Positions 8,668-16,119 of a stretch of 64,000 nucleotides of DNA are shown piece after piece. Source of the DNA: Fictibacillus arsenicus. Its GTDB lineage: Bacteria; Bacillota; Bacilli; Bacillales; Fictibacillaceae. The translations under genes were made by a program, and so were the position numbers. Below the pieces are notes generated by a model that had not been told where the DNA came from, ran no database searches, and worked only from the letters and a program-made list of their open reading frames with translations. The stretch is from positions 620,001-684,000 of the forward strand of contig NZ_MQMF01000001.1 in assembly GCF_001999465.1 (NCBI RefSeq), written 5' to 3'. Each line of letters begins with the position of its first letter. Position 1 is the stretch's first letter.

Positions 8668-9402
8668 TTAAACAAGTGCTGTTTCTATGTTATTGCTGAT
8701 AAACGTCCCGATATCTTCACCACTGCATATTTTCAAAAATGAGCCCTCTTGGTTAAAATCAAAAAGGTGGATCGGCAAACCGTAGTCTCTTGCCAAAATA
8801 AGTGCGGATTGATCCATAACTTTTAAATTATTTCTTATCGCTTCATCATAGTGAAGCGTAGCATATTTCCTCGCTTCTTTAAATCGGTTTGGATCGCTGT
8901 CGTACACCCCGTCAACGCCTTGTTTTGCACAAAGAATGGCATCACAGTTCATTTCTAGGGCCCTTTGAACAGCAGGATAATCGGTTGTTACATAAGGCTG
9001 ACCATTGCCGCCTGCAAAGATAAGGACATAACCTTTATCTAAATGATGAACAGCTCTCAGCCTGATATAAGGTTCCGCAACTGCACTTATTGGAACAGAA
9101 CTCATCACTCTTACTTCCCGGTCCATCTTGCTCTTCAAAACCCCTCTTAACATTAAACTGTTAATAACTGTTCCCAATGTACCAATCTGATCTGCTTCTA
9201 CTCTTTCAATTCCCCAATATTCCGCTAAATTCCCTCTGAATATATTGCCTCCTCCAACGACTATTGCCACTTCAATCCCTTTTTCAATGACGGATAAAAC
9301 TTCTTTTGCAATGTGATTTAAAGATAGATGGTCAAACCCTGTTCCCTGATTCCCAGCAAGGGCTCCGCCGCTTAGTTTAATTAAAACCCGTCTATAACGC
9401 AT
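8668..9402 (-). CDS. UMP kinase (PyrH) paralogue
   Basis: This is an amino-acid-kinase-fold protein of 244 residues related to PyrH, which phosphorylates UMP to UDP with ATP. Visible PyrH features are the N-terminal KLSGGALAG loop, VVGGGNIFRG (about 54-63), the VTTDYPAV region and KQGVDGVYDSDP (about 155-166). Some positions differ from housekeeping PyrH: GG where LSGEALAG is usual, and GGNGQPYVTTDYP where GTGNPYFTTD is usual. Housekeeping pyrH normally sits in rpsB-tsf-pyrH-frr, so this lone copy is a paralogue and its substrate is unproven. The ATG at 9402 follows AGGAGG by five bases. The SD overlaps the stop of an upstream leader ORF, and a terminator lies between promoter and gene. Confidence 0.85.
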   Translation of the reverse strand: MRYRRVLIKLSGGALAGNQGTGFDHLSLNHIAKEVLSVIEKGIEVAIVVGGGNIFRGNLAEYWGIERVEADQIGTLGTVINSLMLRGVLKSKMDREVRVMSSVPISAVAEPYIRLRAVHHLDKGYVLIFAGGNGQPYVTTDYPAVQRALEMNCDAILCAKQGVDGVYDSDPNRFKEARKYATLHYDEAIRNNLKVMDQSALILARDYGLPIHLFDFNQEGSFLKICSGEDIGTFISNNIETALV

Positions 9403-9416
9403 CTTCTTCTCCTCCT

Positions 9417-9521
9417 CTATATAAAAAAAGAACAAATGACAATGAATAAGTCATCTGTTCTTTCACGGTAAAGTCGGCGGATCTTTAAATTTTGCTGCAC
9501 TATTTTTTGTACAAGAACCAT
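9417..9521 (-). CDS. 34-residue leader peptide upstream of the PyrH paralogue
   Basis: A short ORF starts at ATG 9521, nine bases after a perfect AGGAGG, and stops with TAG at 9417-9419. It encodes 34 residues beginning MVLVQKIVQQ, with a basic stretch KIRRLYRER at residues 13-21 and a hydrophobic tail FIVICSFFI. Its codons for RTDD form the 5' arm of the terminator at 9423-9462, and its stop abuts the kinase gene's SD. GGCGGAT beside the leader SD can pair with ATCCGCC at 9476-9482 inside the leader. The layout is that of a ribosome-mediated attenuator. Expression is inferred, not shown. Confidence 0.65.
   Translation of the reverse strand: MVLVQKIVQQNLKIRRLYRERTDDLFIVICSFFI
9423..9462 (-). 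terminator. Attenuator terminator inside the leader ORF
   Basis: On the reverse strand, a 13-bp stem AAGAACAGATGAC / GTCATTTGTTCTT (one G-U pair) with a 9-base loop runs into seven T. It lies between the leader SD and the PyrH-like gene, so transcription would stop before the gene unless the stem is disrupted, for example by a ribosome stalled around leader residues 19-24. Confidence 0.85.
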
Positions 9522-9551
9522 CAGAATCCGCCTCCTCTTTTTTCTTCTTCC

Positions 9552-9581
9552 ATTATATACTTACCAGCTTGTGTAAGTGAA
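9552..9581 (-). promoter_or_regulatory. Probable sigma-A promoter of the leader/PyrH-like unit
   Basis: A perfect TATAAT (-10) at 9552-9557 lies 18 bp after a weaker TTCACT. The transcript would start about 20 bases before the leader SD. Confidence 0.55.
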
Positions 9582-9729
9582 ATTTAAATATAACTCGCCA
9601 TATGAATTTTTTATTAAACGTTTGACCATTTTTACGAAATATAGACAGGTTACCTATGCCTTTTCCATAAAGGGATACATATAATGCATGGACAAGAGTA
9701 GTCAAAATCATTATCAGGAGGAAACATTT

Positions 9730-10470
9730 TTGGATAAACATAAACCCGTACTCTCTCAAAGAGAGCTATGCAAATTATTGGGCCAAAAGATCAAAGTTAA
9801 TACTGGCGGTCCAGAATCAAGAGTTGGAAGATTAGTCTGTGTAGGCTTAGACTTCCTAGCCATCGAATCATTCGATAAAGATGGTAAAGGGAAAGGGAAG
9901 GGCAGAGGCAAAGACGGAAAACACGATAAAGAGTTAATCTTCTATCAGCTTTTCCATGTAAAAGCAATCGTTTTAGAAGCGGATGAAATCTGCTGCAAAT
10001 GGACTAACAAGAAAAAATGCACTAACGATACGTTCCACAATGTGTTAAAGCATTTCATCAACCATAAGGTGAAAATTAATCGCGGAGGTCCAGATAGCGT
10101 AGAGGGAGTTCTTGTAGCTGTTAACCACAACACGATTGAAGTAATTAAAGGCGACGAAGTTATTATCATCGCAATCTTCCATATTAAGAGCTTTAGCCAA
10201 ATCGGCGGATGTCGTGAAGAAAGCAGCCATAAGAAAGAGTCCTCTAGCAAAAAAGAGTCTTCTCATAAAAAAGAATCCTCTAATGACAAAAAGGAATCTT
10301 CTTCATCTTCATGGTGTGAATCATCTTCTCATAAGAAGGAGTCTTCTCACAAGAAAGAATCCTCTCATAAGAAAGAGTCCTCCCATAAGAAAGAATCTTC
10401 TCACAAGAAAGAATCTTCTCACAAGAAAGAGTCTTCTCACAAGAAAGAGTCTTCTCATAAAAAAATGTGA
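9730..10470 (+). CDS. cotB: Spore coat protein CotB-like, C-terminus frameshifted
   Basis: This is a CotB-type outer spore coat protein. Two copies of the CotB module are visible: TGGPESRVGRLVCVGLDFLAI followed by FYQLFHVKAIV, and RGGPDSVEGVLVAV followed by IFHIKSFSQIG. A serine/lysine-rich tail of KKESSH hexapeptides follows. The TTG start at 9730 lies eight bases after AGGAGG; the in-frame ATG at 9688 has no SD. The reading frame stops at TGA 10470 just after A7 (10459-10465). One base fewer would let it continue to 10582 with a tail that matches the style of CotB C-termini (HHWKKKKK). It lies next to another coat-like gene. Confidence 0.88.
   Translation: MDKHKPVLSQRELCKLLGQKIKVNTGGPESRVGRLVCVGLDFLAIESFDKDGKGKGKGRGKDGKHDKELIFYQLFHVKAIVLEADEICCKWTNKKKCTNDTFHNVLKHFINHKVKINRGGPDSVEGVLVAVNHNTIEVIKGDEVIIIAIFHIKSFSQIGGCREESSHKKESSSKKESSHKKESSNDKKESSSSSWCESSSHKKESSHKKESSHKKESSHKKESSHKKESSHKKESSHKKESSHKKM
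10330..10465 (+). repeat. 18-bp coding minisatellite (KKESSH hexapeptide)
   Basis: About eight near-identical 18-bp units encode tandem Lys-Lys-Glu-Ser-Ser-His in the CotB-like tail. Degenerate units extend back to about 10213. Unit number is likely to vary between strains. Such lysine/serine repeats are typical substrates for coat phosphorylation and cross-linking. Confidence 0.9.
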
Positions 10471-10582
10471 ATCTTCTTCTTCATCCAGCCACCATTGGAA
10501 GAAAAAAAAGAAATCAAAAAAGCGCTCTAAACAGCCAAGATTAGCAGGTCTTGATCAGCAACAAGGCTGGTTCAGACTGTAA
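10466..10582 (+). pseudogene. Displaced C-terminal segment of the CotB-like gene
   Basis: In the +1 frame after the A7 tract, the sequence reads CESSSSSSHHWKKKKK and ends WFRL before TAA 10582. The CE-S-rich style matches WCESSSHKK inside the upstream frame, so this is probably the true coat-protein C-terminus. The break may be an assembly error, a real mutation, or compensated by slippage at the homopolymer. Confidence 0.75.
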
Positions 10583-10591
10583 GAATGAATA

Positions 10592-10622
10592 GTCCTGTTT
10601 TTGTATAAAAACAGGACATTTA
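10592..10622 (+). terminator. Terminator after the CotB-like gene
   Basis: An 11-bp stem GTCCTGTTTTT / AAAAACAGGAC with a 4-base loop is followed by ATTTATTT. It lies downstream of 10582 rather than 10470, which supports the longer coat-protein reading. Confidence 0.8.
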
Positions 10623-10694
10623 TTTGCTTTATTTAAAGGCTGTCTATTTAGATGTTATTTTTTCTAGAAATCCTTAAATGACAGGAGGATCGTT

Positions 10695-11360
10695 TTGAGT
10701 ATTTTCAACAGATTTATTGGTGAAACGGTTGAGCTTTCAATCAGCGGTAAAAAGAGTATTACAGGAATAGTGATCGATATTGGTTCAGATATCATAGTTG
10801 TTTATGACGGAGAGCAATTTATATATATACCTAAAATGCACATTCACCTTATCAGCAACAGTACAGATAATGATGCAGAGATCGAAAAGCCTAAAAGTGT
10901 ACCTATTAACTTTGAAGAGGAAACCATTTCTTTCAGAAAGATTTTGATGAACGCAAAAGGGCTGTTTTCCGAGGTGTTTATCACAAGTAATCAATCTATT
11001 CATGGATATATCACAAACATTATGAATGATTACTTTATCTTTTATTCTCCCGTCTATAAGATGATGCTTATTCCTATGCAGCATTTAAAGTGGCTGATCC
11101 CTTATAAAGAAAGTGAGAGGCCTTATACTCTGTCAAACGAAGAGCTGCCATTAGTTCCTTTCAACATGACATTGGCCAGAACATTTACCGAACAATGTAA
11201 AAAATACGAAGGTAAGCTTGTTATTTTCGATTTAGGAAAAGATCCAAACAAAATTGGCAAATTAGTTAAGATGGATAATGGCCAACTGCAGCTTACCATC
11301 GAAAGAAATAAGAATGTATTTCTTAATATCCAGCACATTAAAACTCTTCACCTTCCTTAA
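10695..11360 (+). CDS. CotB-like three-repeat protein, probable spore coat
   Basis: This 221-residue protein is built of three similar units of roughly 60 residues. Each has a G-x-x-x-D turn followed by a Y/F strand and a hydrophobic-HIK/HLK end: YIPKMHIHLI, LIPMQHLKWLI and LNIQHIKTLHL. That is the module seen in CotB, but without the GGPES motif or Ser/Lys tail. The TTG start lies six bases after AGGAGG. It stands 112 bp after the CotB-like gene in the same orientation, past a terminator. A coat or spore-surface role is inferred from similarity and context only. Confidence 0.8.
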   Translation: MSIFNRFIGETVELSISGKKSITGIVIDIGSDIIVVYDGEQFIYIPKMHIHLISNSTDNDAEIEKPKSVPINFEEETISFRKILMNAKGLFSEVFITSNQSIHGYITNIMNDYFIFYSPVYKMMLIPMQHLKWLIPYKESERPYTLSNEELPLVPFNMTLARTFTEQCKKYEGKLVIFDLGKDPNKIGKLVKMDNGQLQLTIERNKNVFLNIQHIKTLHLP

Positions 11361-11363
11361 TGT

Positions 11364-11394
11364 AAAAAAAACTTCGTATCGACGAAGTTTTTTT
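11364..11394. terminator. Bidirectional terminator
   Basis: AAAAAAAACTTCG / CGAAGTTTTTTTT with a 6-base loop serves the converging CotB-like gene and the ZIP transporter gene. Confidence 0.85.
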
Positions 11395-12122
11395 CATGAA
11401 AAATGGGTCAAGACTAATGAGCTTAACAGACCTAATGATGTGATCAAACCAACTGCAGCTCCTGCATCTTCATGTGCTTCTGGCAGCATCGTCGAGGCTA
11501 CCATTGCCATGATTGCTCCACCTGCAAATGCACCAATTAATGAAAGAAACGCTACAGACGCTCCCTCTAATAACACGAAGCCAAGCAGAGCCGCAATAGC
11601 AGAAATAATGAAGACGGATATCCACATTCCTATAATTTTCTTTTTGGAAAAACCCTCTTTTAACAATCCGATCGAGCTGGACAATCCTTCTGGAAAATTA
11701 CTTAAAAAAATGGCTATCACGAGCAGCCAGCTTACTTTGCTTTGTTCAATCAAACTAGCACCGATTAAAACAGATTCAGGAATAGCATCTAACAGAGTGC
11801 CAAAGAAAATGGCCATGCCTACTCCTTTTGCCTTTTTAATGCCTGACATCTTTCTTTCATGACCACCCTTTTTTGCAAGAATACTATTTATAATAGTAAA
11901 AATGGCAGCCCCAAGAATAAAACCTATCGCCGTTACCTTTAAGTTGCTTTGTTCAACAGCTTCAACCAGCAGTTCGAATGAAACAGCACCGATTAAAATA
12001 CCTGTTCCAAACGCCATGATCCAAGCTGTCCATTTTTTAGGAATAGGAAAGGCAAGTCCTGTAAAGCTTCCCAGCAATACAGCAGAACCTGCTATACCTC
12101 CCCAAAAGGCGGCTTGCAGCAT
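11394..12122 (-). CDS. ZIP-family divalent metal transporter
   Basis: This is a ZIP-type membrane transporter of 242 residues with eight hydrophobic segments. ZIP family members import zinc or other divalent metals. The two metal-site helices are conserved: LLDAIPESVLIG (helix 4, about 110-121) and LSNFPEGLSSS (helix 5, about 141-151). A short loop between helices 3 and 4 contains one His (KKGGHERK). The ATG follows GAGGGGATGAAGC. Metal specificity cannot be read from the sequence, and no Zur box is obvious upstream. Confidence 0.92.
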   Translation of the reverse strand: MLQAAFWGGIAGSAVLLGSFTGLAFPIPKKWTAWIMAFGTGILIGAVSFELLVEAVEQSNLKVTAIGFILGAAIFTIINSILAKKGGHERKMSGIKKAKGVGMAIFFGTLLDAIPESVLIGASLIEQSKVSWLLVIAIFLSNFPEGLSSSIGLLKEGFSKKKIIGMWISVFIISAIAALLGFVLLEGASVAFLSLIGAFAGGAIMAMVASTMLPEAHEDAGAAVGLITSLGLLSSLVLTHFS

Positions 12123-12184
12123 GCTTCATCCCCTCTCTTTTTTTATCACCATTTCCTAATCGCATTTTTTCTATACAAAGATAT

Positions 12185-12221
12185 AAAAGAATAGTGGATA
12201 TGCTAAGGGCACATCCACTAT
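12185..12221 (-). terminator. Terminator of the TM-helix-repeat gene
   Basis: ATAGTGGAT / ATCCACTAT stem with additional inner pairing (TG/CA), followed on the reverse strand by TCTTTTATAT, just past the stop at 12236. Confidence 0.7.
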
Positions 12222-12235
12222 TCGAAGTTATGCTT

Positions 12236-13984
12236 TTAAAAGTCGTTTCGTTTAGGATCGTTGTTTTTATTAATGCCAAATTCATCACTTGGCGTATTTA
12301 AATGGTTAAATTGACGATCACGTGCGATCGTATGAGGTTTTTCTAAATCAACGTTCCCAGACTCATTTTCAGTCTTAGAGCTGTCCGTGCGGAAATCTTT
12401 TAAGCTTGTTTTATCTTTCCACTCGGCCGGGTCGGGACTTTGAATCGTTGTCTGCTCCATTCTTCTGCTTAATTTATTCAGCGTGCGTCCTGCTGCTTCA
12501 CGTCCGCCTAATCCGAAAGCAAGTCCAAACGCAATGGTGAATCCGCCTAAGATCAGGATAAACGCAGCGTTTACTATGGTCTTCGCAACACCAAGCTGGT
12601 CAAGTGCCATGAAGAACGCAAGCGTAATGATCGTATATTTCGCAATGTTGCCAAGCAGCTTGCCCTCTGTTTGTTGTTTTACCATGCTCATAACCACGCG
12701 TTTCACAAGGTCTCCTGCATAGAATCCGATTCCAAGGACAAGAACGGCAGTTAACACCATTGGGATATACGCAAGAACAACTGATAAGATACTTACTAAG
12801 CTTTCAAGGTTAACAAGCTGAAGTGCTTCAATTGTAAATAACAATACTACTAAAATTTGTGCAGCGTAACCAATAATTTGTGAAATGGTAAGTGTTTGAT
12901 CGCTCTTATGAAGAGATCCAAGACCCATCTTATGGAAGATGCCGTTAAAGCCAACACGTTCCAATAAGGAAGTTACTGCATTCTTTACCCATTTACCAAT
13001 CCATAGCCCTGCTGCGACAAGAATGATTGCAACGATGATATTTGGAATCATATCCATGATCTGTCCAAGCATTCCGATAGCAGGTCCAGAAATTCCATTA
13101 ATATCAAGCGTCTCAAGCGCTGAGATCACGACAGGAATTAAAATAAATACGTAAACAATCGTACCAATGATCTGTGATAATGATGTTTTATCTAAAGCAC
13201 GTTCAGCACCTAATTTTGATGCTAAGCGATCTGTACCGATACTTTGTAAAAAGTTTACTAAGATCTCTTTTACAACCTTTGCTACAATCCAGCCAACAAA
13301 CAGGATAATAGCAGCTCCTAGAAGTTTAGGTAAGAATGCAAAGAATCCAGAGAGCATTCCTTCTAGAGGTTCTGAAATGGCATCAATACCTAGCGCAGCT
13401 AATACTGCGGGCAAGAACAAGAGAAGTGTAAGATAGAATACTGCTTTTGATGCAGAAAGTACGGCTTTGTTAGACTGACCCGGTTCACGAGTCAGTTTCC
13501 AGCGATTAAGAAGTCTTTCAAAAGCTGTATTCTGACCTAGTTTTTTTACTAAGATAGATAATCCAGAAGCAATCAGCCAAGCAACCGCTGCAATTAACGC
13601 TGCTTTTAATAGATTTGGAATTGCAGCTGCAATAACACCAAGAGCATTTGAAATCGGCTCAGCTACATATGGAAGACTAAGCATGTTCAAGAACATAACA
13701 ATAGCAACAGCCATAAGAATCCAGAAGACCACTTTACTTATGATTTCTTCTGGGGAATATTTACTGGACCTCGTTTTTTCTGTATGCTCACCATCTGTGT
13801 CAGGTTTCATCCATCTTGCTACTTTATTATCAAATTCTGTTTTATGCAGTGCTTTTTTCACTGCTTTTGAGACTAATGAGGCGATCAGCCAGCCAATTAA
13901 TAAAACAAGAATAGCTAGAAGCAAATCTGGCAATCTACCTAAATACGCCATCCAAGAATCAGTTACTCCATTGTAATCGTACAT
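12236..13984 (-). CDS. Mechanosensitive-channel-type protein with conserved TM-helix repeats
   Basis: This 582-residue membrane protein contains about five copies of the MscS-associated TM_helix repeat (CmpX-like family). Each copy is a hydrophobic segment beginning LPD/IPN/LPK-LL followed by GW-(I/L)-(A/V)-x-x-V. Examples are LPDLLLAILVLLIGWLIA at about 18 and LPKLLGAAIILFVGWIVA at about 216. Long amphipathic loops separate the repeats, and the last about 70 residues are hydrophilic. No full MscS pore/beta domain is evident, so channel activity is plausible but unproven. The ATG lies just after AAAGGAGGAAGAAA. Confidence 0.88.
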   Translation of the reverse strand: MYDYNGVTDSWMAYLGRLPDLLLAILVLLIGWLIASLVSKAVKKALHKTEFDNKVARWMKPDTDGEHTEKTRSSKYSPEEIISKVVFWILMAVAIVMFLNMLSLPYVAEPISNALGVIAAAIPNLLKAALIAAVAWLIASGLSILVKKLGQNTAFERLLNRWKLTREPGQSNKAVLSASKAVFYLTLLLFLPAVLAALGIDAISEPLEGMLSGFFAFLPKLLGAAIILFVGWIVAKVVKEILVNFLQSIGTDRLASKLGAERALDKTSLSQIIGTIVYVFILIPVVISALETLDINGISGPAIGMLGQIMDMIPNIIVAIILVAAGLWIGKWVKNAVTSLLERVGFNGIFHKMGLGSLHKSDQTLTISQIIGYAAQILVVLLFTIEALQLVNLESLVSILSVVLAYIPMVLTAVLVLGIGFYAGDLVKRVVMSMVKQQTEGKLLGNIAKYTIITLAFFMALDQLGVAKTIVNAAFILILGGFTIAFGLAFGLGGREAAGRTLNKLSRRMEQTTIQSPDPAEWKDKTSLKDFRTDSSKTENESGNVDLEKPHTIARDRQFNHLNTPSDEFGINKNNDPKRNDF

Positions 13985-14091
13985 TTTCTTCCTCCTTTTA
14001 TGCTTGATATAAATATCTCTTCATAAGCTCTACTTTCCCATTGCGATTATCAGTTAAACTACATACTTAAAAAACTGACAAGAGGATATAT

Positions 14092-14120
14092 TTTACAATT
14101 TTTAATGATTCAGATATAAT
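14092..14120 (+). promoter_or_regulatory. Sigma-A promoter of the ABC-2 exporter operon
   Basis: TTTACA, 17 bp, TATAAT is a near-consensus vegetative promoter. It lies about 190 bp before the ATPase start, leaving a long leader that contains a cre-like operator, a nine-codon ORF and a terminator. Confidence 0.75.
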
Positions 14121-14135
14121 ACGATTATTGCCTAG

Positions 14136-14149
14136 TGCAAACGTTTACA
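14136..14149 (+). promoter_or_regulatory. cre-like CcpA operator
   Basis: TGCAAACGTTTACA is a near-perfect palindrome that matches the Bacillus cre consensus (TGNAANCGNWNNCA). It lies just downstream of the presumed transcription start, where CcpA binding represses, so carbon catabolite repression of the exporter is likely. Confidence 0.65.
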
Positions 14150-14165
14150 AAAGGAGAGGGATTAA

Positions 14166-14195
14166 ATGTGGACTTTATACATAGACTCAAAGTAA
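14166..14195 (+). CDS. Nine-residue leader ORF upstream of the ABC-2 exporter
   Basis: ATG 14166 follows AAGGAGAGGG by five bases and the frame encodes MWTLYIDSK then TAA. The SD is as strong as those of real genes here, which is unusual for a chance nine-codon ORF. It lies between the promoter and a terminator-like hairpin, so it could act as a regulatory leader peptide. Translation is inferred. Confidence 0.5.
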   Translation: MWTLYIDSK

Positions 14196-14256
14196 TTTCA
14201 TATCCCTTTATGACCTGACGCCTCATCGTGAGCAAAAATTTAATATGCACACATGC

Positions 14257-14283
14257 CCGCAGGAATTTGTCTGTGGTTTTTTT
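14257..14283 (+). terminator. Terminator-like attenuator before the ABC-2 operon
   Basis: CCGCAG / CTGTGG (six pairs with one G-U, 8-base loop) is followed immediately by seven T. It lies between the leader ORF and the ATPase SD, so it would reduce read-through unless disrupted. Confidence 0.65.
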
Positions 14284-14309
14284 GTGCCCATTTTTAAGGA
14301 GTGACACAT

Positions 14310-15335
14310 ATGATCGAAGTTAATAATCTTGCAAAACATTATAAAATTGCAAAACGTGACCCGGGTCTCCGCGGTGCTGTTAAATCATTGTTTTATAGAA
14401 AATATGAAACAAAAGAAGCGGTTAAAGGAATTAATCTGCATATTGAAGCAGGTGAAATGGTAGGGTATATCGGTGCAAACGGAGCTGGAAAATCGACAAC
14501 GATCAAGATGCTTACTGGTATCCTAACCCCTACCTCAGGTGAAGTAAAAGTAAACGGCATCATACCTTATGAAAATCGTAAACAAAATGCTTCTCACATA
14601 GGTGCTGTGTTTGGCCAGCGTACTCAATTGTTCTGGGATATACCTGTTAGGGAAAGCTATGAGCTGTTAAAGCATATTTACGAGATTCCTCAAAAACAAT
14701 ATGAAGAAACACTTGCTGAATTTGTTGAAGTGCTTCATCTCGAACCATTGCTTGGCATACCCGTCAGGCAGCTCTCATTAGGACAAAAGATGCGATGTGA
14801 GCTTGCAGCTGCCTTTTTGCACCGTCCAAAAGTGGTCTATCTCGATGAGCCGACAATCGGACTGGATGTTGCGGTAAAAGTAAGAATCCGCAGTTTTATT
14901 AAACAGATGAACTCTAGATATGGGACGACTGTACTTTTAACGACTCATGACATGCAGGACATAGAAGAGATCTGTCAGCGAATTATCATCATCGATGATG
15001 GAAGGGTTATTTATGACGGGTCTATTCAAAATATCAAATCGCAATTCGGCGATAAGCGCGTTATTCATTTTGAACTAGAAAACTCAGATGATTTTACTTT
15101 GCCCCGAGAACTTGCAAATGTTGCTCAGGTCCAGCCTCGTGAAGAAGAAGATCTGCACAAAATTTCGATCACTTTCAGCAGCAGAGACCTATCTGGAGCA
15201 GAATTGATCAGTATTATGATGAATCATTATACCATTGCCGACCTTACGATTGCAGATCCAAAAATCGAAACAATCGTTGAAGAAATATACGGCAAAGGGA
15301 TGACAAAGGAGGTGCAGAATGAGGAAGTACATTGA
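14310..15335 (+). CDS. ABC-2-type exporter ATPase
   Basis: This is the ATP-binding subunit of a three-gene ABC exporter. Walker A is GANGAGKST (about 57-65), the signature is LSLGQKMR (about 156-163), Walker B is VVYLDEPTIGLD (about 176-187), and the switch His is in TTHDMQD. The N-terminal YETKEAVKGIN extension and the C-terminal about 90 residues resemble the subfamily paired with DUF990 (ABC2_membrane_6) permeases, which includes drug and viologen exporters. I choose ATG 14310 because the in-frame GTG at 14301 lies inside the AAGGAGTG SD. It overlaps the next permease gene by 17 bp. The substrate is unknown. Confidence 0.92.
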   Translation: MIEVNNLAKHYKIAKRDPGLRGAVKSLFYRKYETKEAVKGINLHIEAGEMVGYIGANGAGKSTTIKMLTGILTPTSGEVKVNGIIPYENRKQNASHIGAVFGQRTQLFWDIPVRESYELLKHIYEIPQKQYEETLAEFVEVLHLEPLLGIPVRQLSLGQKMRCELAAAFLHRPKVVYLDEPTIGLDVAVKVRIRSFIKQMNSRYGTTVLLTTHDMQDIEEICQRIIIIDDGRVIYDGSIQNIKSQFGDKRVIHFELENSDDFTLPRELANVAQVQPREEEDLHKISITFSSRDLSGAELISIMMNHYTIADLTIADPKIETIVEEIYGKGMTKEVQNEEVH

Positions 15336-16107
15336 GTTCGCCCGTGTTCAGATGCAAGTTCATGCGGCCTATTCTGCATGGTTTTGGGCAAATACATTTT
15401 CCGTTCTGTTAAGAATGCTTGTTATCTATTTCTTCTGGAAGGCAGTGTATAGCAACCGTTCAGAAATTGAAGGCATGTCTTTTGATGGAATGATCACCTA
15501 CATCATTATCGCGATGTTTCTGCAAATGTTCGTTTCTGGTGTCGGCCGGGAACTTGCTCATACGATTAAAGATGGTAACGTAGCTATTGAACTTATGCGC
15601 CCTTACCATTTGATCACCCGCCTGATAGCTATGGATATAGGCGATAAAGTAATCTATTTTATCCGTGGTGCATTGCCTTTAGGAATACTCGCATTTGTAT
15701 TTATGGATGTAACAATGCCTTCAACCTGGCAATCTGGAATCTTATTTTTACTTAGTGCACTAATGGGAATCTGGATCGGAACATTCTTTGATCTCTTAAT
15801 CGCTATTCTTGCTTTTTGGACAATTAATCTATGGGGACTGGAAGTTATGAAAGAAGCCGTTGTTTCTTTTTTCTCTGGTGCACTCGTTCCTCTTATTTTG
15901 TTTCCAGACTGGTTTCAGACAATAAGTCTCTTCTTGCCGTTTCAGGCTATGGTGTATGTGCCCGTAGCAATCTACACTGGAATTTTGACTGGAACAGAAG
16001 CTTGGCTTGCATTGGGATCACAGTTAATATGGGCCATTTTATTATTTGGTTTACTTAGAGTTTTATGGTCGGTGGCGATGAAGAAAGTAACGATCTTTGG
16101 AGGATAG
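15319..16107 (+). CDS. ABC-2-type exporter permease 1 (DUF990 family)
   Basis: This is the first membrane subunit of the exporter, 262 residues with six hydrophobic segments. The family hallmark G-x-V/N-x-x-x-x-L-x-R-P is seen as DGNVAIELMRPYH (about 90-102). Its ATG follows AGGAGGTGCAGA inside the end of the ATPase gene, so the two are translationally coupled. It pairs with the downstream permease, which is frameshifted in this sequence. Confidence 0.88.
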   Translation: MRKYIEFARVQMQVHAAYSAWFWANTFSVLLRMLVIYFFWKAVYSNRSEIEGMSFDGMITYIIIAMFLQMFVSGVGRELAHTIKDGNVAIELMRPYHLITRLIAMDIGDKVIYFIRGALPLGILAFVFMDVTMPSTWQSGILFLLSALMGIWIGTFFDLLIAILAFWTINLWGLEVMKEAVVSFFSGALVPLILFPDWFQTISLFLPFQAMVYVPVAIYTGILTGTEAWLALGSQLIWAILLFGLLRVLWSVAMKKVTIFGG

Positions 16108-16119
16108 GAGGGGACATTC

